From positions 188,095,112 through 188,159,111 of the forward strand of contig OX465281.1 of assembly GCA_949987705.1 (NCBI GenBank): DNA of 64,000 bases, read 5' to 3'. Within the stretch, counting starts at the first letter, position 1; every line of letters begins with the position of its first letter. The translations under genes were made by a program, and so were the position numbers. Positions 42,513 to 52,988 of this stretch are shown piece after piece. This stretch comes from Thereva unica. Its lineage: Eukaryota; Arthropoda; Insecta; Diptera; Therevidae. The notes under the pieces are model-generated. The model was given only the letters and a program-made list of their open reading frames with translations, was not told the DNA's origin and ran no database searches.

Positions 42513-44640
42513 TTGCTAACAGAAAAAAGCAGCTGGAAATTGGATTGTAGACGTGATTTTTATTGGGTCTACGAGATTCAGTGGATTTATTGGTCATTAC
42601 ACCACACAGAACTTTCCATTTTCTATCTTTAAATCTAAACTTACTATTAGACATTCCACATGGACGAGAACGGCAAGACATCTTGGTTGTATAAAGGGTG
42701 AGAACTAAGCTCAAACTTTCATATAAAACTATTATAATATATAATTTTTAGTCCAATTTAGTCCTGGAAATTCAGTTATAAATAGGTTTGAGTAGTAACA
42801 AAGACTTTAGGGGCGCAGGTCTTTATAGTTACCCTATTTTCGAAAACTATCATAATGAAGAAATACTTTTAAATAAATTACTACATTCCCAACAACGTAG
42901 TTTTTTCAATTGACTAGGTAAATTACTTTTAATAACATCTCACACCACAACACATCACAGGGCAAAAAGTCATCAACGACACAGATAAATATTGCACCAC
43001 TCTCAACTAACTCTCTTGTACCCTCATATTTTTTTTTGTTTTCATTTTATGAATATTAAGAATCCTTTTTTGCAAAATCCGTGCTAACAATCCCCCAGAG
43101 AGTTAATTACCTTTCCATTCACGCGAACTTGAATGGAAAAGGTCTTTCCCAAACAATTTCCACAAATGTGACAGAAAGAGAAAAAGACCAGTTTATTTCC
43201 CCTGACATCCTGAATGTCCTTTTCAGACCCTTTAGACTCTGCTGCCATTTCTGCATTCGTTATTCGCTAAAAGTAAAAATATCCTTGCGATTCTTACATG
43301 GGAGATAACAAAAACGCGGTCATTGCTGGTAAATGTAAATGTGTATCCGGTGTCCTGACTTACAAGGAAAATCAATAAAAAGGAAGATAATGTTTCGATC
43401 CATTTTTTGTCATAAGTCCTGTTTTTGAGATGATTCTTTTATGTTTTTTTTTATTTCTCGGTTTATAACTTTAAAATTGAATTTCGTTGCTTTTTTTTGC
43501 GAATGTTTAGGATTCTTGTCACTATGAGTTGCCATACAAAAACAAGGATCCTTGAAGGAGTACATTTTACCTAAACCACACTTTCTGACTATACTATCAA
43601 AGCATAAAGAATCCTTGTTTGTGACCAAAAAGTGAATTTCATTTTCCAAGTTTTAATCAATCTCATTTTGGAGGTTTTGCTGCGCCACAATAAAAAAAAA
43701 AAAACTTTTACAGCAATATTTTTCCGTGTGTTAATTTAGAATATCCATCAAATGCGCAACTGTCACCCTTAGTCCATTTCTCTCTGAAACTTTTATATGT
43801 ACTAGCAGCAAGGCTAGAGTAATTGGCACCAGGCTTACAAATTGATTCTGATGTTGAAATTTTGCCAGAATTGTGAATTTGGGCCACGCTTGAAGAGGCA
43901 CTAAAATTCCAAATAATCAATATTTATAGCAATTAAGGTCGTGAAATATTAAAATTGATTAATGTTTCAATCTGTTTTTGTTTTAGAAATTAGTACACTA
44001 TTTAATTTGCATAAATTAAAAATTTATAAAAGGATTTTGATTTTCAAGATTATTCATAAATCAAAGTTAATTAAATCCTTTTTTTTTGTAATTAATTAAC
44101 GAGTTTTTTTATTTTTGTTTATAAATGAATTATCCTTGTCAGAATACAGACAGACGCATGGAGTGAATTTATGGATTAAAAGACTGAACTGTAAATATTG
44201 TTACGTTTTCCGGCTTAAAGGATTCGTAGGATTAATTAAGGGATACCTGTTTTAAATGCCCACGCAAAATTTCCTTATAACAATTCAATGAGTTCAAACA
44301 GAATTTTTAAAGTTGACTAATTAATACGTGTAATCCAATATCTCTCATTATTAGCTCGCATTTAATTTCGCGTTAGGTAGCTTTGATCGCTTAGAGCACT
44401 AGTATCGCCTTTCTAATTAAAAACACAGATTAACAATCGCTGCGCCTGTATTCATATTTCAAGCTCCTTTCTCCCAATTTCTATGATTTTATTTTTGTTT
44501 TTAGATTATTATTTTTCCAGAACATTCGTTAAAACACTGTCTGGAAACTTTGAAACTTTTTTAAGTCTTCAATTACAGTTAGTTTATACTATGTTTTATA
44601 GATGGCGGACTGTTGCACTATTCGAAAGTTTTTCTAAATC
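42513..44640. other. No recognisable feature
   Basis: A/T-rich sequence. The frames 43410-43649 minus and 43708-43920 minus show no motif. Two short direct copies (TTCAATTACAGTTAGTTTA near 44570 and TGAATTACAGTTCGTCTA near 44643) lie at the right edge. Confidence 0.45.
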
Positions 44641-44689
44641 CTGAATTACAGTTCGTCTAATATTCAACCTGGACGGCGAATGGCTAACA

Positions 44690-44804
44690 AAGACCTCGGA
44701 AGCTGGTGGCACCCGATTTGTCACTTCTGTCATCTGCCGAGAAGATTCACTGTATACGAACACCTAGCAGCTCTGTTAGCAAGTCCTAATCCCACCTCCA
44801 GGCG
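44690..44804 (+). repeat. RTE-like LINE 5' region, left half (interrupted by Transib)
   Basis: CACCTAGCAGCTCTGTTAGC, then AAGTCCTAATCCCACCTCC matches 56642-56681 almost exactly. The match breaks off at the left end of the Transib element and resumes at 55988 (GGTGCCCCCTGGGGCAC against GGTGCCCCGTGGGGTAC in the intact copy). It is therefore the target site of that insertion. Confidence 0.85.
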
Positions 44805-45095
44805 CACAGTGTGACGAAAGGTATAGAAAAACGGAAATAAATCATTTTTCACGAACACCAATGAAATGTCCTGAACTTCTTTCACAAAAAGTACAAAAGT
44901 AAAGTGATAATTCCTGGAATATCCCTTCCAGGACCGAAAAATACCAACTGAAAGTTGTAGTTAAGGTCGCACGCAAATTATATTTCAATCAGTTAGAAAT
45001 TTGTGTACGAAGGTTTCAACCAATTCTGCAAAAAAACAAAGTGAGAGTAAATTTTTTATCATAATGAATCCAACAGTTTATGGCATTTATAGTAT

Positions 45096-45329
45096 AGCCG
45101 GGAATACACATGCCAGTAAAACGGGTAAGTAGCTTGCATGCGTGAAGATGGAATATGCCAATAGATGGTACAGTGGCGATAAATTTTCACTTGCTAGATA
45201 CAGACAAGATGATATTCCGGTAGGGAACTAGTAAGTGCAAATTTATCACCGTTGTATCATCTATTAGCATATTCTATTTTCACGCATGCAAGCTACTTAC
45301 CCGTTTTACTGGCATGTGTATTCCCGGCT
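45096..45329. mobile_element. Fold-back MITE, 234 bp, arms about 100 bp, 3-bp TSD TAT
   Basis: The arms start AGCCGGGAATACACATGCCA and stay about 90% identical for some 100 bases. TAT occurs on both sides (45093-45095 and 45330-45332). The loop is only about 30 bases. It abuts the 5' end of the Helitron: only the TSD and two bases separate them. No coding capacity. Confidence 0.9.
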
Positions 45330-45334
45330 TATTA

Positions 45335-45646
45335 TCTATAATATAAAAATGAATCGCTAAATGTGTTGCTAAGCGCAAAACTTGAGAACGGCTGGACCTA
45401 TTGGACTAATTATTTTTTTTTCGAATATTCGTTGAAGTACGAGGATGGTTCTTACGGAGAGAAAAATTTAAAAAATTGCCTGAAAAAACAAAAAAAAAAA
45501 ACACTCCTCTATATTCCCATACAAAAGATTCGTAATAATACTTAAAAGTCAATTTGTACTTTAATAGCATACCATAAGCTTTAAAAGTTAGTGGAGGGGT
45601 TCCGTCACTTAGCAACACATTTAGCGATTCATTTTTATATTATAGA
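45335..45646. repeat. Perfect 39-bp inverted repeat at the Helitron 5' end
   Basis: 45335-45373 (TCTATAATATAAAAATGAAT, then CGCTAAATGTGTTGCTAAG) is perfectly mirrored by 45608-45646, with a 234-bp loop. Helitrons normally lack inverted repeats. This may be a non-autonomous Helitron or Helentron-associated (HINE-like) copy at the head of the autonomous one. It could also be a real structural feature of this family. Confidence 0.85.
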
Positions 45647-45707
45647 TATAAAAGCCACAAATTTATATAAAATTAAAAAAGTGTTGTGTGTTTGTGACTT
45701 ACTAAAT

Positions 45708-46787
45708 ATGCCTCCTATAAGGCGGTCAAATTTAGGCAGAAGAACAAGAAATGCAACGAATCAAATTAATTATCAATTTAATCGTACTGCCCAGGAACGT
45801 GAAGATCGCAGTGAAAGTGAAAGAATTCGGTTAAGACAGGCCCGTGAAGCGCGAAATTTGAATAATAATGGTGCAAGTTTGAATCGAGCTGCGTTCTGTT
45901 ACGATATGTCAATTGATTACAGTGCCTACAACTGTGTTGCTATTGGGCATATGAACTCAGTTTGCAAATATTGTAAGGCATTAAAATACAAAAATGAAGC
46001 CAATGGATTATGTTGCGCAAATGGAAAGGTGAAATTGATATCATTGCTTCCACCTCCAGAGCCATTGTACTCATTGGTTTTAGGAATAGGAACAGATTCC
46101 ATACACTTTTTAAAGAATATTCAACAATACAACGACTGCTTTCAAATGACTTCATTTGGAGCAACGAAAGTAGTTAGGGAAAATTTCATGCCAACTTTTA
46201 AGGTTTGTAATAGTATTTGTAGTTGTATGTTTATTAATCATAACTATTATAGCCAATATACATTTTTACAATACATTTTCTCCGTTTACAGATACAAGGT
46301 CAAATATATCACAGAGCAGGTTCTTTGTTACCAGTGCCAGATTGCGACTACAAGTTTTTGCAAATTTATTTTATGGGCAATTCTCCATAAGAAATCAATC
46401 TACGTTGTGCACATAATAATTCAATGAAAAGGACAATAGTTGAAAAATTACAAAACTTATTTCACAAATACAATCAATTGATTATATTATTTAAAAGTGC
46501 AATGGATATGATGCCATCTGATGACCACAAAATTGTTATCAGAGCAGATAAAACTCCTGTGGGCCAACATGCAGGACGTTTTAATGCACCTACTATCGAT
46601 GAAGTTGCCATTGTTGTAGTTGGAGAAAATTTAGAGTCACGTGATATTGTTTTACATCGTCGAAATAATCAATTACAACGTATTAAGGAAACACATCGCT
46701 CATATGATGCAATGCAATATCCCATTATATTTTGGCAAGGTGAAGATGGCTATGATTTCTCAATCAAGATGATAAATCCCATTACAA
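45708..46787 (+). pseudogene. Helitron protein N-terminal exons 1-2
   Basis: Exon 1 from ATG 45708 (MPPIRRSNLG) reads a basic, coiled-coil-like start. CKYCKALKYKNEANGLCC and GKVKLISLLPPPEPL follow, the conserved zinc-type block of insect Helitron proteins, then NDCFQMTSFGA. I prefer 45708 over the in-frame 45591 because the earlier one lies in the terminal inverted repeat. An 89-bp intron (46203-46291, GTTTGT...TTACAG) joins MPTFK to IQGQIYHRAG. Exon 2 ends at 46787, where a second intron begins. A nonsense codon TAA (46388-46390) interrupts exon 2 in SP*EINLRC, where the family has Glu. Otherwise the reading is intact. Confidence 0.88.
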
Positions 46788-46938
46788 GTAATTGAAATAT
46801 TGGTTTATGAGATGTTACGTCATCTGATATATCACCTACTAAATGGTTTAATTCAGTGGTCGGCAGACCATCGATCGCGATCGACCGGTCGATCTTTAAA
46901 GTTTTCTTGGTCGACCGGGAAAATTTTTCTATAACATA

Positions 46939-47105
46939 CTAGCTGGAACCCGGTGCGCCTCGCTGCACCCATCAATGTGTTTGGACGGTGGTCATTCAGC
47001 CCTTCCCGCACTAATGTCCGTTGTAAAATATATATGCTGACCATTTTCGAGATGACCTTCCAAATGAATCACAGTTGGATATCTTTTATGAATGACAAAT
47101 TTGAT
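46939..47105 (-). mobile_element. Inverted Helitron 3'-end fragment inside the hAT
   Basis: This segment is the reverse complement of 51641-51807, about 95% identical, beginning with the terminal CTAG (46939-46942). Family words include CTGGAACCCGGTGCGCCTCG and GGTCATTCAGCCCTTCC. The base after the 3' end (minus sense) is T, as for true Helitron insertions. It breaks off near 47105. Confidence 0.85.
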
Positions 47106-47261
47106 TTTTCTACTTGCAAATAGATTACAGGTCAAAACTATTTGCCGGTAGAAAAATCTGCTGGGTTGAGAAAATAATAAGAAGTATAATTGAGACAAAA
47201 TCCATATTTGAAAAAATTCCCATTAGGTTTGAATTAAAAATTAAGTGATATATCCTGGGTT

Positions 47262-47608
47262 ATGGACTTGGCATTGCTAACAGACATTACTGCAAAATTA
47301 AATGAATTGAATTTAGAATTACAAGGCAAAAATAAGACAACAATGCAGTTGATTAGTGCAGTAAGTAGTTTTTGTCAAAAACTAAAATTATGGAAATCAA
47401 ATCTAACCCAAAACATTTTCCGAATTTGCTAATGAAAATAGCTAAAAGTTCATCGAATTATTCTTGCGAAATACATGTAGAAATTTTGACAAATTTCATC
47501 AAAGAGTTTGAGATTCGTTTTTCAGATTTCAATGAAATTGAGCCAATAGTAAAGTTTGTTATGTACCCCTTTATTGATACTAATTTAGAAGCAACTTCAG
47601 AAAAATAA
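47262..47608 (+). pseudogene. hAT (GTF2IRD2/ZBED5-like) transposase fragment
   Basis: MDLALLTDITAKLNELNLEL followed by QGKNKTTMQLI, then after one frameshift near 47430 NPKHFPNLLMKIAKSSSNYS and EFEIRFSDFNEIEPI. This matches the middle/C-terminal part of the hAT branch that gave rise to GTF2IRD2 and ZBED5-type genes (family: L.DIT.HLN.LN..LQG). The BED finger and the catalytic core are absent. It lies in the hAT element inside the Helitron intron. Confidence 0.75.
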
Positions 47609-47750
47609 ATTGTTGAAAAATGTGGCTTTAAAAAGGTGGTCGATTTTAAGACTAACTAATTTAATCTGAAGTGATCTAAAAGTTTGCCGACCACTGTTTA
47701 ATTTGTTATTCAACTGTCATCATCATTATAATAAAAAAAAATATTTACAG

Positions 47751-49015
47751 GTTCTGAAATCAGCAAAAAAGTTAGTTCAATGAACTATTATTCATACCGC
47801 CTAATGATCAGAGAAAATGAAGACAATCACATCTTGAAATGCCGGCGATTATGTCACAGATATGTTGTTGATATGTATGTAAAGATTGAAACGGAGAGAT
47901 TAACATTCATCAGGTTGATTCAGACCAAACTTCGATCTGAAGAGTATATTCACCTTAGAGATGAAATTAATTCTGATGGAAATGCAGAAAATGTTGGGAG
48001 GATGACTATTCTTCCAGCAACCTACATCGGAAATCCTCGGCATATGCATGAATATGCTCAAGATGCCATGTCCTATGTTCGGCATTATGGCACAGCAGAT
48101 TTGTTCATTACATTTACATGCAATCCACAATGGATAGAAATTAAACAAGCGTTATTCCCTGGCCAATCACCTATTGATCGTCATGACATCACAGCAAGAG
48201 TCTTCAGACAAAAATTGAAATCTTTAATGGATTTAATTGTTAAACATTGTGTGTTTGGTGAGACACGCTGCTGGATGTATTCTGTAGAGTGGCAGAAGCG
48301 TGGATTGCCGCATGCACACATTTTGATTTGTTTGGTTGAAAAAATTAGGCCAAATGAAGTTGATGAAGTCATATCAGCTGAAATCCCTAATGAACAAGTA
48401 GATCCTGGCTTACATGAGGTAGTTATCAAAAACATGATACATGGTCCATGTGGAACACTTAATAATAATGCACCGTGTATTGTAGATGGTAAATGTTCAA
48501 AGCGCTATCCACGGACATTAATATCGGAAACAATTAATGGAAATGATGGTTATCCACTCTATCGTCGGCGATCACTAGCAGACAATGGAAGATCAACAAT
48601 TGTCAAAGTAAATCAACAAGATATTGCAATAGATAATCGTTGGATTGTTCCATATTCACCGATCTTATCAAAAACTTTCAAAGCACACATCAATGTTGAA
48701 TCTTGCCATTCAGTAAAATCTATAAAGTACATTTGTAAATATGTAACCAAAGGAAGTGATATGGCTGTGATTGGATTTGGTGCAGAGAATTCAAATGATG
48801 AAGTAACCCAATACCAAAAAGGCCGCTATGTTAGCAGTAATGAAGCATTTTGGCGAGTATTTTCTTTTCCAATTCATGAAAGACACCCCACAGTTGTTCA
48901 CTTAGCACTTAGAAAATGGACAGAGAGTGTATTTCACAGCTCAGAATGCAGTACAGAGAGCTCACCAGCCACCATCTACAACCTTAACCAGTTTTTTAGA
49001 GACGTGTCAAAATGA
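47751..49015 (+). pseudogene. Helitron Rep (HUH endonuclease) domain
   Basis: Reads from the intron 2 acceptor: KKVSSMNYYSYRLMIRENED, then KLRSEEYIHLRD. ADLFITFTCNPQW is Rep motif 1. KRGLPHAHILICL contains the HUH metal-binding pair (His-Ala-His). SIKYICKYVTKGSD contains the two Tyr of the nicking site four residues apart. All Rep motifs look intact. The role is rolling-circle nicking and joining at the element ends. The frame ends at TGA 49013-49015. In the family it continues directly into the helicase, so small indels at about 48990 and 49035 have split one polypeptide in two. The ATGA overlap with the next frame is accidental. Confidence 0.92.
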
Positions 49016-50248
49016 TCATTTCGCACAAACACTACCTACTATATTCTGAAATGCCAAAATATTATACTTGGAATCAATCAACAAAGAAATTTATGCCAAG
49101 AAAACAAGGAAAACCAGTTCCAGGTTACCCAGGTGTATATTCAACCGATGCAATAGGTCGAATTTATTCCGTTCATCCAAGCAAAGATGAATGTTTTTAT
49201 TTACGGCTGCTATTAGTCAATGTGCGTGGCCCAACATCATTCCAACATTTACGAATAGTTGATGGTGAATTGTGTGGATCTTACAGAGAAGCCTGTCATC
49301 GTTTGCAACTATTAGAAAATGATGCACATTGGGATCAAACTCTCAATGATGCTGTAATTTCATCACAAGCTCATCAAATACGAACATTGTTTTCCATTAT
49401 CATATGTACATGCTTCCCATCAAAACCAATTGATTTGTGGATAAAATACAAAGATAATATGTGTGACGATATTTTATTTAATATACGCAATAGAATAGGG
49501 AATCTGAATTTACAAATAAATGAAGAAATTTACAATCAGGCATTCATTTCCATTGAGGATATGTGCTTGATGATGTCAAACAAGCTATTATGTCAATTGG
49601 GGATGGCCGCGCCCAATCGCCCAATGCACGATGCTTCTCATCAAGAGGTACAACGTGAAAAATCGTATGATCTTAATACTTTGAAGGAATCGGTTCAAAT
49701 AAATCTTGCACTATTGAACGAAGAAAAAAAGTATGTATTTGATACTCTTATGAAAGTAATAAATGATGGAACTGGAGGGATTTACTTTTTGGACGCTCCT
49801 GGTGGTACAGGAAAAACTTTTTTGATTACTTTAATATTGGCAACAATTCGCTCAAAAAATGAAATTGCTCTAGCTCTTGCTTCGTCAGGCATTGCAGCAA
49901 CTTTGCTTGAAGGAGGTCGAACAGCCCATTCAGCTCTAAAATTGCCATTGAATATGCAAAGCAACGAAACTCCAATCTGCAGCATTTCCAAGAATTCGGC
50001 AATGGCAAAGGTTTTGCAGCAATGTAAACTAATAGTGTGGGATAAATGCACGATGGCGCATAAAAAATCTTTAGAGCCTTTAAATAGAACCTTAAAAGAT
50101 CTGCGGAACAACCAAAACCAATTTGGTGGCGCAATGATTTTATTATCAGGAGATTTTCGCCAAACATTGCCAGTGGTTCCACGTTCAACGCAAGCTGATG
50201 AACTGAATGCATGTTTAAAGACCTCCAATTTGTGGAAACATGTAAAGG
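49012..50248 (+). pseudogene. Helitron Pif1-like helicase, N-terminal half (Walker B altered)
   Basis: LYSEMPKYYTWNQSTKKFMP and ECFYLRLLLVNVRGPTSF are the Rep-helicase linker. FLDAPGGTGKTFLI is Walker A (motif I). ALASSGIAATLLEGGRTAHS is motif Ia. LIVWDKCTMAHKKSLE is Walker B, in which the family has WDE: codon 50044-50046 is AAA (Lys) instead of GAA. ILLSGDFRQTLPVVPR is motif III. The domain should unwind DNA during rolling-circle transposition, and the Lys is expected to abolish ATP hydrolysis. The frame is cut after HVKV by the MITE at 50252. Confidence 0.92.
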
Positions 50249-50251
50249 TAT

Positions 50252-50593
50252 GAGTGAAATTACACGGCCCTTCACTTGGGACTCACGTCAAACCTGCTTG
50301 TGTAAAATTTGAGTATTACACGGTGCATTTCAATTTCTGCCTCTTTTCCGTGTAACAATTCTATTGTCTATGTGGTTGTGCACAAAACAACAAAAATTCT
50401 TATAATTATCGCAGTCCCAAGGAAGAAAGTTATGCTTGTGTTAGTGTAATTTGCTGTGAGACCGAAATTTTTCTTGGATTCACAAGTGAGAGCAACACAT
50501 GCACTTCCCTGCGCCCCCTTGTCTAAAAAACCGGTTTATTGGAAGTGATTGGAAAGTGAGTCTGGGAAAGTGATAGGTCGTGTAATTTGGCTC
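50252..50593. mobile_element. MITE, 342 bp, in the Helitron helicase; 3-bp TSD TAT
   Basis: Inverted ends GAGTGAAATTACACGGCC and (reverse) GAGCCAAATTACACGACC, continuing as imperfect repeats with TCACTT and GACTCAC. TAT flanks both sides (50249-50251 and 50594-50596). Removing the element and one TAT lets HVK continue in frame into LHLSKNMRV, which matches the family. There is no coding region. Confidence 0.82.
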
Positions 50594-51426
50594 TATTACA
50601 TTTAAGCAAGAATATGCGTGTCATGCTGCAAAATGATCAATCTGGAGACATATTCTCTAAACAACTCATTGATATTGGTAATGGCAAATTTCCTATAGAT
50701 GTGCTGACTGGCTGCATCACCTTTCCTGAAAGTTTTTGTCAGTTAACGCAATCAAAAGCTGAACTCATTCAAAAAGTGTTTCCAAATGTTGCTCAAAATT
50801 ACTTATTCCATGATTGGTTGAGCGAGCGAGCTATACTGGCTGCCAAAAACACTGATGTAAATGAATTAAATTTCAAAATTCAAGATGACATTCCTGGCGA
50901 AATAAGGACATATAAATCAGTTGATACGGCAACTAATGAAGATGATGTCGTGAACTATCCACCGGAATTTTTATATTCACTTGATTTGCCCGGATTGCTG
51001 CCTCACAATCTCCAATTAAAGGTTGGATCTGTAGTTATAATGTTGCGAAATATTAACCAACCGCAACTTTGTAACGGCACACGTTTAGCGATAAAAAAAT
51101 TAATGAATAACGTAATAGAAGCAATCATTTTGAAAGGAAAATATAAAGGAGAAGACGTTTTGATACCCCGCATCCCAATGATTCCGACTGACGTACCATT
51201 CGAGTTTAAACGACTACAGTTTCCAGTACGACTTGCTTTCGCTATGACTATAAACAAATCCCAGGGGCAGTCATTAAGTGTTTGTGGTATAAATCTAGAA
51301 AACCCATGTTTCTCGCATGGTCAATTGTATGTTGCCTGTTCCCGTGTTGGAAAACCATCTGCTCTGTTTGTTTACGCGCCAGGTAATCAAACAAAAAATA
51401 TCGTGTACCATAAAGTACTACAATAA
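50594..51426 (+). pseudogene. Helitron Pif1-like helicase, C-terminal half
   Basis: LHLSKNMRVMLQNDQSGD is motif IV-like. ERAILAAKNTDVNELN follows, then PGLLPHNLQLKVGSVVIMLR. FAMTINKSQGQSLSVCGINL (motif V) and GQLYVACSRVGKPSALFVYA (motif VI) complete the Pif1/RecD-like set. The frame is open to TAA 51424-51426, with no further lesion in this half. It is the continuation of 49012-50248 and is separated only by the MITE. Confidence 0.92.
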
Positions 51427-51807
51427 AAATAAAACTTAATTTGCAATAAGTAAAAATTAAATGAAATATAATAAGTAGGTACATATCATAATAAGAAATC
51501 AGAAATTGTAATTTTCATTGTAATTTTTAGTAACTATTGAAAGAATTTTAAGTGTTTTATAATTTTTGTTTTTTGACATAATGTAATTGTTAACTTATAA
51601 ATTATTTTTTTTTTAAATCTTACTAGCGATTTAGCAAATTTTTTCATTTGCCGTTCATAAGAGATATCCAACTGTGGTTCATTTGGAAGATCATCTCGAA
51701 AATGGTCAGCATATATATTTTACAACGGACATTAGTGCGGGAAGGGCTGAATGACCACCGTCCAAGCACATTGATGGGTGCAGCGAGGCGCACCGGGTTC
51801 CAGCTAG
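51427..51807 (+). other. Helitron 3' untranslated region and terminus
   Basis: A/T-rich untranslated sequence, followed from about 51641 by the conserved 3' end. TGCAGCGAGGCGCACCGGGT lies just before the final CTAG. The same terminus occurs inverted at 46939-47105 and in part at 36213. Confidence 0.75.
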
Positions 51808-51950
51808 TTTCATTACAATTATTTAAATAAGCCTGATATACAGTGACTTACACATTACATCGAATGTAATCTAAATTTGAAATAAAAAAAAGAAAAAAAT
51901 TTTTTTAAGAAACTCTTTTCTTTACCTTAATATATTGACCAGTTGTGAAC

Positions 51951-52307
51951 ACAAAATTAATATAAATACTAAAAAAATCGACTAAAAGGTAAAAAATAAG
52001 AAGATTTTAAACAATATAAACTTTTAAATCAAAATGGAAAAAATCTCACACATTCCTTAAAGAAAAGCGTGGGGTGCGTTTTTATGAAACAAAATGCTCA
52101 ATTAGTGAAAATTCGTAGCTGTCTGAAATGTTAAAATGTACTCACGGCAGTCACGTTTTTTTAAGTTCAGGTTGGTATGGGCGCCCCACGCTTTTCTTTA
52201 AGGAATGTGTGAGATTTTTTCCATTTTGATTTAAAAGTTTATATTGTTTAAAATCTTCTTATTTTTTACCTTTTAGTCGATTTTTTTAGTATTTATATTA
52301 ATTTTGT
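51951..52307. repeat. Near-perfect palindrome, 127-bp arms, 103-bp loop
   Basis: 51951-52077 (ACAAAATTAATATAAATACT ... AAAGCGTGGGG) and 52181-52307 are reverse complements, with one mismatch seen near the loop. It lies in the 5' non-coding part of the Tc1 element and has no counterpart at the 3' side. A transcript would form a long hairpin. Confidence 0.95.
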
Positions 52308-52988
52308 CATATTTTTTTGGCCGCCATTTTTAATTTGGAACTATCATTTTCGTGTGTTTTCGTCGGAAATACACATGTCTGTTAATTTTTAACAATTTTT
52401 ATTGAAGGGAAGTGAGTTTTAAGACTCTACATTGAGTAGAACGAATAATTCCAAGCATTTTTTTATTAAAAATCGTTTTTTGTTACTCAACAACAAAATC
52501 AACAACAAAAAATGTAACAAAATGTCATATTCGTGTATTGTCATCGGGAATATGTATGCCTGCAAAGTTTCATCCATTTGCATTGAGTAAAAGGCGGTTA
52601 AATTAACGTTACAAGATTTGATGCTCCGAAGTGAAAGTAAAGAAAAGAGTTTAAAAAATAGGTTGCCGAGAGCTAGGATAAAGGAAATGCTAGGATTTTT
52701 TTTCGGACTCTGCTGTAATTACGTGAATTTCTGCGAAAAAATCATTGTTTCAAAAATGTGCCGTTAGTCGCAGCATTGATTTTATAACTTTTTTTTTCGA
52801 TCAGTTTTGTGAGTTTTCTCCTAGCGTGAGTTTGGCAACAAATAATAAAGTGCTTACAGTTTTTATTGGTGGAATTCTTAAAAATTAAAATAATTGTAAG
52901 TAATACAATTGTTTTTTTTTTTTTCAATATTTTGTCGTTTTCATGAATATTTATTCGATTTTTTCATTGAAAATATTTAAGGTCAAAA

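Larger units (their letters stand above)
46854..47695. mobile_element. hAT element remnant in the Helitron intron, perfect 8-bp TSD
   Basis: Ends CAGTGGTCGGCAGAC and GTTTGCCGACCACT are inverted. GTTTAATT flanks both sides (46846-46853 and 47696-47703). Inside is a fragment of a hAT protein of the GTF2IRD2/ZBED5-like type and an inverted Helitron 3' end. The final G of the right end may belong to the element or to the TSD. Confidence 0.88.
46788..47750 (+). other. Helitron intron 2, enlarged by a hAT insertion
   Basis: Donor A|GTAATTG and acceptor ATTTACAG|GTTCTG give a phase-1 intron joining PIT to SSEISKKVSS, as expected from the family. Of its 963 bp, 842 bp are the nested hAT element plus 8 bp TSD. 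The original intron would have been about 113 bp. Confidence 0.75.
45335..51807 (+). mobile_element. Autonomous-type Helitron (Rep/helicase), 6.5 kb
   Basis: Starts A|TCTATAATATAAAAATG and ends TTCCAGCTAG|T at 51807, matching the Helitron rules (5' TC, 3' CTRR, AT target). It encodes an N-terminal zinc-type region, a Rep domain with HUH and twin-Tyr motifs, and a Pif1-like helicase. Related 3' ends occur at 36213 and 46939. It lies inside Transib element B and itself holds a hAT and a MITE. Confidence 0.92.

Noticed and set aside
49012..49015. ATGA start-stop overlap as in an operon or re-initiation
   Set aside because: In Helitrons Rep and helicase are one polypeptide. Small indels here split it and the overlap is accidental.
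50248..50611. A third intron in the Helitron helicase (GTATGAG...TTTAAG)
   Set aside because: Splicing there would shift the frame. A MITE with inverted ends and TAT duplication explains the gap and restores the frame exactly.
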